Positions 1 to 3,937 of a stretch of 5,781 nt of DNA are shown here, in pieces (within the stretch, counting starts at the first letter, position 1; every line of letters starts with the position of its first letter). The notes under the pieces are model-generated. The model had not been told where the DNA came from, made no database searches, and saw only the letters and a program-made list of their open reading frames with translations. The DNA is taken from assembly GCA_937961295.1 (NCBI GenBank), contig CALGOK010000063.1, forward strand, positions 1 through 5,781. The letters run 5' to 3'. The translations under genes and the position numbers were made by a program. This stretch comes from an uncultured Gemmatimonadota bacterium. Its GTDB lineage: Bacteria; Gemmatimonadota; Gemmatimonadetes; Gemmatimonadales; GWC2-71-9.

Positions 1-1042
1 CCTCATGGGCTTTCTCGATGCGGCCGGCAACCCGTTCGATGGCGGCAAAACCTACAAGGTGACCCTGCCGAAGGGCATCCCGGCCGAGAAGTTCTGGTCG
101 TTCACGCTGTACGACAACCAATCGCGCTCCATGCTCGCCACGCCGCAGAGGTTGCCGCGGGCGGGCGGCCAGGGGACCCCCGGTGCGGGCACCCTCCAGT
201 CGCTCGACGAGCAGTGCCGCGGGACCTTCACCCGAGGGAAGCGCGTGCTGCCAGCCCCGGTCGACCCGGTCGAGCATCAAGCCGTACGCCGCGCCGGTGG
301 CATACGCGAACGAACGGACGTACGACGGGAACCGCTCCGCCTGCCCCAGGTACGTGGCCAGCCGCGGCAGCGCCCCGTCATGCGCCAGGCCGGCGAGCCG
401 CTGCCCGGTGTACTCGGCCAGTCCCTCGTGGCGCTCCAGCAGCACCTCGCTGCTGTCGCTGCCGGGATAGGCGGCGTGGCGGGCGGCACGAAACGCGAGC
501 GCATCCCGCAGCGCCGTGCATCTCCCCGCACCGGACTCCCCTGCGGCCTTGGCCAGCGCACGCCACTCGAGCCGGAGCCAGCGTCGCGCATCGGCCTCTT
601 CGAGGTGGGCGTTGGCCGGGTTCGCCTGGGCGTGGCCGAGCGCGGGCTGGATGCGGTGGAACTGTTCGTGGGCGAGGAGCGCGGTGGCGATCGCGTCGTC
701 GGTCGGCAGGGGCAGCACCACCATCGACCAGTCGGTGCCGGCCACCGCCATCGCGGTGTTGGCCGGGAAGCGACCGGGGGGGAGGGTGCCGTGCCACCAG
801 CGGCCGATCGGGGTGAGCGAGCCGTCCGCGGCCTGCTGGGAGGCGACGAACGCGTTCGATCCCCAGCGACCGAGCAGCAGCGGTCCGCAGAGCGATCGAC
901 CCCAGGTTTCGGGGCGGTCCGCTGCGCAGGCGGCGTCGAGCAGCCGGACGGCCCGGCTCATGGCGGCGGTGTCGGCGGCCTGGGCGCTCGCCAGGGCTGC
1001 CGGCAGCAACACGGTCGCGATCAGGATGGCCGGTCGGCGCAT
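1..1042 (-). CDS. Secreted HExxH metallopeptidase-like protein, 3' end broken
   Basis: The minus frame opens at ATG 1042-1040, with GGAG (1053-1050) seven bases upstream, and has no stop before the window edge. The N-terminus (MRRPAILIATVLLPAALASA, then QA) is a clear signal peptide, with likely cleavage after residue 20, so the protein should be exported. Residues 125-129 are HEQFH, an HExxH zinc-binding motif. About 75 residues later comes RHEGLAEYTG (204-213), which resembles the EGLAEY motif that supplies the third zinc ligand in peptidase-MA-like gluzincins; E206 or E210 would be the ligand. The credible protein runs to about residue 288 (position about 179). Beyond that the frame is only the antisense of the DUF1214 fragment, so the natural C-terminus is missing. 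Catalytic activity and substrate are inference. A degenerate non-peptidase relative is possible. The real-gene assignment rests on the signal peptide, ribosome site and motifs. Confidence 0.72.
   Translation of the reverse strand, partial: MRRPAILIATVLLPAALASAQAADTAAMSRAVRLLDAACAADRPETWGRSLCGPLLLGRWGSNAFVASQQAADGSLTPIGRWWHGTLPPGRFPANTAMAVAGTDWSMVVLPLPTDDAIATALLAHEQFHRIQPALGHAQANPANAHLEEADARRWLRLEWRALAKAAGESGAGRCTALRDALAFRAARHAAYPGSDSSEVLLERHEGLAEYTGQRLAGLAHDGALPRLATYLGQAERFPSYVRSFAYATGAAYGLMLDRVDRGWQHALPSGEGPAALLVERLEGARTGGPLAARPRQPLRRGEHGARLVVVQRERPELLGRDALRQGHLVGFAAIERVAGRIEKAHE
2..175 (+). pseudogene. DUF1254/DUF1214 protein, internal fragment cut at its 3' side
   Basis: The + frame in phase with position 2 reads through a stretch typical of the DUF1214 domain: a GNPFDGGKTYKVTLP segment, then PAEKFWSFTLYDNQSRSML, then an RLPRAGGQ segment where family members usually have something like RFPRAGSQ. 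The gene enters from beyond the left edge, so its start is not visible. After about position 175 the family resemblance stops. Intact members continue for about 60-70 more residues, ending with a conserved WF..LR.Y.P..P region, and none of that is present. The frame itself stays open to 1561, but from there it is the mirror of the minus-strand peptidase gene and should not be taken as protein. DUF1254/DUF1214 proteins are generally secreted or envelope proteins of unknown function. The end coordinate is approximate (about 160-190). Confidence 0.72.
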
Positions 1043-1105
1043 CGCGGGTCTCCGTCGGATCACGGGCAAGGGATGCGTGGCGCTGCCGGGGGGTTGCGGC
1101 CCGGA

Positions 1106-1113
1106 TATTTTTC
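1106..1113 (+). promoter_or_regulatory. Candidate -10/-7 promoter box TATTTTTC for the MliC-like gene
   Basis: This is an isolated AT-rich patch in the 121-bp divergent intergenic region (1043-1163), otherwise very GC-rich. TATTTTTC fits the Bacteroidetes-type TAnnTTTG box at seven of eight positions counting the free ones. It lies 50 bp upstream of the ATG at 1164. No convincing -35/-33 partner is visible. Similar boxes precede three other genes in this window. No equally good box was seen for the divergent peptidase gene. Confidence 0.45.
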
Positions 1114-1163
1114 TGCCGCCCCCGGCTTCACCCGTGACACCGAACCACCTCGCTGGAGAGACG

Positions 1164-1544
1164 ATGCGCCTGCGTTCCATCTTCCTGCTGCTTGCGGTCG
1201 CCGCGTGCGCCAACGATGCCGAACAACCCGAAAGCGCCGCCGATTCCGCGATCGCGGCGCCGGTCTTCGCGCCGCAACCGGACACGCTGATGAGCCGGGT
1301 CGACATGCGCTGCGCCAACGGAACCGAGATCCGGGCCAACATCTGGGTGGGAACCCAGCCACGCGCCGTGATTGCGACCCACGACACCGGACTGGTGCTG
1401 CCGCCGACCGACAGCGCCGATGGTGCCGCACGCTACGCCACGGCGGATGGACGGGCGAGCTGGGTGGTACGCGGCGACTCCGGCGTGCTCACGTTCCGCG
1501 GGACGACCACGGCGTGCGGACCCGCCGCCGACGTGGCGTTCTGA
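1164..1544 (+). CDS. MliC-like lipoprotein (putative lysozyme-inhibitor fold)
   Basis: This encodes 126 residues. The start at 1164 is supported by GGAGAG three bases upstream and by a lipoprotein signal directly after it: MRLRSIFLLLAVAAC, with the lipobox V-A-A-C and lipidated Cys15. A short acidic, Ala-rich linker follows (16-45). The mature domain begins VDMRCANG (46-53) and ends with a second cysteine (Cys118). In between, GAARYATADGRASWVVRGD (87-105) matches the MliC/PliC signature (SGxxY followed by W.KGD). MliC proteins are small beta-barrel lipoproteins that bind the active site of C-type lysozymes and so protect peptidoglycan. Here the signature Ser aligns with Gly87 and the signature Lys with Arg103, so inhibitory activity is uncertain. 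The glycosylase gene follows after 9 bp, suggesting co-transcription. The longer open frame upstream of 1164 is an antisense artefact. Confidence 0.72.
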   Translation: MRLRSIFLLLAVAACANDAEQPESAADSAIAAPVFAPQPDTLMSRVDMRCANGTEIRANIWVGTQPRAVIATHDTGLVLPPTDSADGAARYATADGRASWVVRGDSGVLTFRGTTTACGPAADVAF

Positions 1545-1553
1545 CGCCTCGCC

Positions 1554-2204
1554 ATGGCTGATCGCACCCGGCTCGGCGGAACCGACCCCGGTGCGCACGA
1601 CCGCTGGCGCGCGTCGCGACGCGCGCTGGCGGCCCGCGATCCCCGGCTCAAGCGACTGGTGACCCTGGCGCATCCGATCCCCCGGGAGATCCCCGATCCG
1701 CGGCCAATCTCGCACCTCGCGGTGCGCACGATCGTGGCCCAGCTGCTGAGCGCCGCCGCCGCCCGGACCATCACCGAGCGGCTGCTCGCGGCGCACGGCA
1801 CCATGGAAGGCGTCATTGCCTGGGCGCAGGCAACACCCGAGGATGCGCCGGCCTCGCTCGGCCTGTCGCGGTCGAAGCGCAAGGCAATCGCGGGATGGGG
1901 AGACTTCCTCGCAGCCGGTGGCGATCCCGGGACGCGCTGGGCGGCGCTCGATGCCGACGCCCTGCTGACGGAGATCATGGCGCTGAGGGGATTCGGCCGG
2001 TGGAGCGCGGAGATCCTGGCGATCTTCGGCTTCGGTCACCCGGACATCTGGCCGGCGGGCGACGCCGGGGTCCAGCGGGTGATGCGCCGGCTCTTCCCGC
2101 GGACGAAGGAGCCGGGGCAGCGGAAGCTGGTGGCCGGCCACGGGACGCTCGCGGCCCTCAGTTGCTGGACGATCATCGACCGGAAGCTGGAGGGGGAGCT
2201 CTAG
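1554..2204 (+). CDS. AlkA-like DNA-3-methyladenine glycosylase (HhH-GPD superfamily)
   Basis: This encodes 216 residues. It would excise alkylated purines from DNA as the first step of base excision repair in the cytoplasm. The HhH-GPD core is visible: IVAQLLSAAAARTITERLL (60-78) matches the family's QQ[LI]S..AA..I..R helix; GLSRSKRKAI (103-112) matches the GLS..K...I turn; LRGFGRWSAEI (144-154) is the helix-hairpin-helix; and WPAGDAGVQR (166-175) carries the expected catalytic aspartate, Asp170. No lysine precedes this Asp, as expected for a monofunctional glycosylase without lyase activity. Oddities are QL in place of the usual QQ at 63-64, and a C-terminus (HGTLAALSCW, 196-205) lacking the usual W.P.R ahead of the last helix. 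It also lacks the N-terminal domain of E. coli AlkA, as many bacterial members do. The start has no strong Shine-Dalgarno sequence; the 9-bp gap to the preceding gene suggests translational coupling. Confidence 0.85.
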   Translation: MADRTRLGGTDPGAHDRWRASRRALAARDPRLKRLVTLAHPIPREIPDPRPISHLAVRTIVAQLLSAAAARTITERLLAAHGTMEGVIAWAQATPEDAPASLGLSRSKRKAIAGWGDFLAAGGDPGTRWAALDADALLTEIMALRGFGRWSAEILAIFGFGHPDIWPAGDAGVQRVMRRLFPRTKEPGQRKLVAGHGTLAALSCWTIIDRKLEGEL

Positions 2205-2219
2205 GCGGAGAACGGAGCA

Positions 2220-2314
2220 CTGTCACCCCGAGGCCGCGCGCAGCGCGGGCGAGGGGGCGGAACCTGCCCGGCGAGCTCCGCCCCCTCGGTCGCTTCGCTC
2301 CCTCGGGGTGACAG
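2220..2314. repeat. Palindromic interspersed repeat (REP/BIME-like, cloverleaf-shaped)
   Basis: The outer arms CTGTCACCCCGAGG (2220-2233) and CCTCGGGGTGACAG (2301-2314) are a perfect 14-bp inverted repeat. Inside is a perfect 12-bp inverted repeat, CGAGGGGGCGGA (2250-2261) with TCCGCCCCCTCG (2277-2288). A small hairpin lies on the left side, CCGCGC/GCGCGG (2234-2239/2243-2248), and a weak GAA-loop arm on the right (2289-2300). The result is a cruciform or cloverleaf. Sequences of this kind, starting CTGTCACCCCGAG, are common intergenic repeats in many bacteria, often mistranslated as 'CHPE..' peptides. It begins 15 bp after the glycosylase stop, so it may also act as an mRNA 3' stem. No T-tract follows, so a classical intrinsic terminator is unlikely. 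Confidence 0.85.
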
Positions 2315-2334
2315 CCCTCGGCGCGGCCTGAGGT

Positions 2335-2342
2335 TAGATTCC
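2335..2342 (+). promoter_or_regulatory. Candidate promoter box TAGATTCC for the microprotein gene
   Basis: TAGATTCC matches TAnnTT but not the final TG of the TAnnTTTG box. It sits 18 bp before the ATG at 2361, which would give a very short or absent 5' leader, in keeping with the lack of a Shine-Dalgarno sequence there. The GTGACA at 2308-2313, inside the right arm of the adjacent repeat, resembles a -35 element, but the 21-bp gap is longer than is usual for a sigma-70 promoter. Confidence 0.35.
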
Positions 2343-2360
2343 CCCCGTCCTCAACCACCG

Positions 2361-2477
2361 ATGCCTGCCATGGAACGGCTTCCCGAGTTCACCTGGATCG
2401 TGCTGCTGCTGGCCCTCTTTGCCGGGGTGTTCGTCGTGTCGAACGTCCTCGCCAAGTCGCGGGGTTACAAGGAGTAG
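2361..2477 (+). CDS. 38-residue single-span membrane microprotein
   Basis: This is a short frame, ATG 2361 to TAG 2475-2477. The layout is a typical small membrane protein: a short N-terminal segment with mixed charge (MPAMERLPEF), one strongly hydrophobic helix (TWIVLLLALFAGVFVVSNVL, residues 11-30), and a basic tail (AKSRGYKE). The positive tail suggests the C-terminus is cytoplasmic. A second possible start is Met4 (2370). No Shine-Dalgarno sequence is visible, but a promoter-like TAGATTCC lies just upstream and would give a near-leaderless mRNA. The architecture is like small accessory subunits such as CcoQ or CydX, but I see no specific family signature and no respiratory genes nearby, so no function is assigned. 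The high hydrophobicity in only one frame, framed by clean start and stop codons, supports it as real. Confidence 0.6.
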   Translation: MPAMERLPEFTWIVLLLALFAGVFVVSNVLAKSRGYKE

Positions 2478-2560
2478 TCCAACAGGTACGGGGGTCGCGC
2501 CAGCTTGCGTGACGCCCCGCCGCAGCGGCACCCTCCTGCAGGTCCAGCCCCACCTGATCC

Positions 2561-2596
2561 ACGCCGCGCCGTTCGCCGCAATGCGATCCGCGGCGT
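2561..2596. other. GC-rich hairpin in the convergent gap 2478-2671
   Basis: The 194 bp between the microprotein stop and the 3' end of the minus-strand lipoprotein hold no gene I can support. The clearest structure is ACGCCGCG (2561-2568) pairing with CGCGGCGT (2589-2596), with a nested CGCCGC/GCGGCG (2574-2579/2590-2595) as an alternative stem. It could end transcription from both sides, but there is no T-run, and hairpins of this strength occur by chance in such GC-rich DNA. Confidence 0.25.
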
Positions 2597-2671
2597 CGCC
2601 CGGTTTGTTCCCTCTCCGCCGTCAGTTGCAGCGCGACAGCGCGTTGGGGTCGACCTCGGTGCGGCCCTACC

Positions 2672-3379
2672 TCATTCGGCGGGTGCCGACGGCGCCGCGA
2701 CGTCGAACGACTGCACCTGCAACTCGAGGCCGTGATTGACCCGGAGCCCGGCGATGCCCTCCAGCGCCAGATCGCCGCGCGGACGGCGCACCACCCGCTC
2801 GCCATTGATCAGCAGGGTGATGGCGCTCGGCGTGACCTGCACCACGATGGTGTTGCTGGCGCGGTCGCCCTCGGCAGCGGAGGACGGCAGGGTGCGGATC
2901 GCCGAACTGGCGGTCCAGTCGACCACCGTGCTGGTGCCACCCCCATCGCGCGTCTTCACGAGGTACTTGCCGTCATCGCGGAGGAGGAAGTAGGTGTAGC
3001 GCTGGCCCTCGCCATCGAGGCCGCTGCCGCCGACGAAGATGCCGTAGCCCTCGCTGCGCCGCGAGCCGGGAAGAACATCGATCGTGGCGAGGACCTCGTA
3101 GGTGCCGGTGGCCGCCTGGTCCGGGCGATAGAGGATGCCCGAGAACCGGCTGGTGGTGATCCGGGTGCCGGCCTCCGAGGTGGCCAGGGCGAAGCCGGCG
3201 TCGGCGTCATGGCTGGCGTCGGCGCGCACCTGCCAGTCGGGTGTCGCGGCCGGTGCGTCGATCCCGGCGGCCGGCGGCGCGGAATCGGTGGGAGCGGCCT
3301 GATCCTGTCCACCCGCACATGACGGGAGGAACAGCGCGGCGACCAGCGAGAACGGAACGAGCGGATGACGGCGGCGCAT
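2672..3379 (-). CDS. Lipoprotein with concanavalin/LamG-like beta-sandwich domain
   Basis: This encodes 235 residues. The start ATG (3379-3377) is preceded by GAGG (3389-3386) at six bases and begins a lipoprotein signal: three arginines, a hydrophobic stretch LVPFSLVAALFLPSC, and Cys21 in the lipobox L-P-S-C. A longer open frame upstream is an antisense artefact. A Pro/Ala-rich linker (22-48) leads to a beta-rich domain (49-228): SRFSGILYRP (77-86), YEVLATIDVL (94-103), YGIFVGG (112-118), YTYFLLRDDGKYLVK (128-142), NTIVVQVTPSAITLLINGE (176-194), and GIAGLRVNHGLELQVQSFDV (208-227). The order, with a GIxVGG strand, a DDGKYLVK strand, INGE, and a closing GLxVxHGLELQVxSFDV strand, is typical of jelly-roll carbohydrate-binding or DUF1080-like folds. 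It is probably anchored to a membrane facing the periplasm or outside. No catalytic residues are evident, and the ligand is unknown. It is divergent from, and overlaps by 15 bp, the DCC gene. Confidence 0.8.
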   Translation of the reverse strand: MRRRHPLVPFSLVAALFLPSCAGGQDQAAPTDSAPPAAGIDAPAATPDWQVRADASHDADAGFALATSEAGTRITTSRFSGILYRPDQAATGTYEVLATIDVLPGSRRSEGYGIFVGGSGLDGEGQRYTYFLLRDDGKYLVKTRDGGGTSTVVDWTASSAIRTLPSSAAEGDRASNTIVVQVTPSAITLLINGERVVRRPRGDLALEGIAGLRVNHGLELQVQSFDVAAPSAPAE

Positions 3380-3808
3380 GGGAAACCTCGGGGGAGAAAC
3401 TCGCTGAAAGCTACACCGGTGGTGCTCTACGATGGGACGTGCGGCTTCTGCGGCTGGTCGGTGCGCTGGGTGCTGCGGCGCGACCGCGCGCAACGGTTCC
3501 GGTTCGCCCCGCTCGAGTCGGCCACCGGCCAGCGGCTGCTCGCCGAGCACGGGCTCGAGCGCGAGCCGGGGACGGTGGTGGTGCTCGACGAGGGCCGGGC
3601 GTTCACGCGGGGCGACGCGGTCCTCCGCGTGCTGCGACGCGTGGGTGGCCCCTGGCATCTGCTTCGGCTGGGCGCGGTGGTGCCGCGGCCGGCGCGCGAC
3701 GCGATCTACGACTGGGTGGCCCGGAACCGCGGCCGGCTGGGCGGCTGGCTCGGCACGGCCCCGATCACCGAGGCGGAGCGGCGGGGGGATGAGAGGTTCC
3801 TGGAATGA
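3365..3808 (+). CDS. DCC-family (DUF393) thiol-disulfide oxidoreductase
   Basis: This encodes 147 residues if begun at ATG 3365. The defining motif VVLYDGTCGFCGW (19-31) has the paired cysteines Cys26 and Cys29 of the DxxCxxC signature. The rest follows the family: FRFAPLES (45-52), a strand VVVLDEGRAFTRGDAVLRVL (71-90), PWHLLRL, then VPRPARDAIYDWVARNR. Members are small, predicted thioredoxin-like redox proteins, mostly uncharacterised. The C-terminus GRLGGWLGT replaces the usual aromatic RNRYRWFG ending, so that conserved tail is altered. The start is uncertain: family members usually begin a few residues before the LYDG strand, and GGGGGAGA (3390-3397) sits well placed for a CTG start at 3404 (residue 14). 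Other in-frame candidates are GTG codons at 3419 and 3422. Starting at 3365 overlaps the divergent lipoprotein gene by 15 bp. The stop TGA falls within the adjacent repeat. Confidence 0.85.
   Translation: MTAAHGKPRGRNSLKATPVVLYDGTCGFCGWSVRWVLRRDRAQRFRFAPLESATGQRLLAEHGLEREPGTVVVLDEGRAFTRGDAVLRVLRRVGGPWHLLRLGAVVPRPARDAIYDWVARNRGRLGGWLGTAPITEAERRGDERFLE
3406..3413 (-). promoter_or_regulatory. Candidate promoter box TAGCTTTC for the LamG-like lipoprotein
   Basis: Read on the minus strand, TAGCTTTC fits TAnnTTTG except for the last base. It lies 26 bp before the ATG at 3379, with the GAGG ribosome site (3389-3386) in between, so the spacing is sensible. It lies inside the 5' coding part of the oppositely oriented DCC gene, or just after an alternative DCC start at 3404. 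No -35/-33 partner was recognised. Confidence 0.4.
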
Positions 3809-3869
3809 CGGAGGATGGAGGATGGAGGATGGAGGAATCCCCGTACCTCCATCCTCCATCCTCCGTCAT
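3805..3869. repeat. GGATGGA tandem units forming a 24-bp inverted repeat
   Basis: The left arm (3805-3828) is the exact reverse complement of the right arm (3846-3869), 24 bp with no mismatch, around a 17-nt spacer. The left arm is itself built from the 7-bp unit GAGGATG repeated three times (3811-3831), and the spacer continues the same pattern before changing to AATCCCCGTA. The arms begin ATGACGG and end CCGTCAT. A transcript would form a very stable hairpin. It follows the DCC gene and even contributes that gene's TGA, so it may serve as its transcript end. The right arm is followed by CCTTTCACC, with no real T-tract. Confidence 0.85.
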
Positions 3870-3889
3870 CCTTTCACCTCGCCAACCCG

Positions 3890-3897
3890 TATATTTG
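3890..3897 (+). promoter_or_regulatory. Promoter box TATATTTG for the kinase gene
   Basis: TATATTTG is an exact match to the TAnnTTTG element described for Bacteroidetes sigma-A promoters. It is an AT-rich island in GC-rich DNA, 40 bp upstream of the GTG start at 3938 and just past the 3805-3869 repeat. No clear TTTG-type -33 element was found at the expected distance; CTTTCA (3871-3876) is too close. Confidence 0.5.
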
Positions 3898-3937
3898 ACA
3901 TGCTGATTTCCCCTCCCGACTCCTCCGGCCGGATGGC

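Noticed and set aside
516..1163. A long in-frame extension upstream of the MliC-like lipoprotein
   Set aside because: The extension is antisense to the peptidase gene. The ribosome site and the lipoprotein signal place the start at 1164.
5..1561. A 518-codon + strand open frame that would fuse the DUF1214 fragment to a long Arg/Gly-rich tail
   Set aside because: After about position 175 it is the codon-mirror of the minus-strand peptidase gene, with low-complexity Arg/Gly/Ala composition and no domain. It crosses the real MliC-like gene in the wrong frame.
1128..2141. A 337-codon minus-strand frame across the MliC-like and glycosylase genes
   Set aside because: It is His/Arg/Gly-rich with no motif, while both + strand genes show clear family motifs; it is a high-GC antisense artefact.
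2220..2314. tRNA or other structured RNA gene suggested by the cloverleaf fold
   Set aside because: There is no T-loop (GTTCRA), anticodon arm or CCA-type acceptor, and the arms are simple GC palindromes typical of interspersed repeats.
2478..2671. A small minus-strand gene ending in a TEVDPNALSRCN-like peptide
   Set aside because: The frame has a stop just upstream of this peptide, leaving only about 14 codons with no start or ribosome site.
3380..3859. An N-terminal extension of 160 codons for the LamG-like lipoprotein
   Set aside because: It runs antisense through the DCC gene and the GGATGGA repeat. The internal Met at 3379 has GAGG upstream and starts a textbook lipoprotein signal.
3805..3869. 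CRISPR array
   Set aside because: The units are 7 bp, with no spacers of regular length and no cas genes; it is a tandem/inverted simple repeat.
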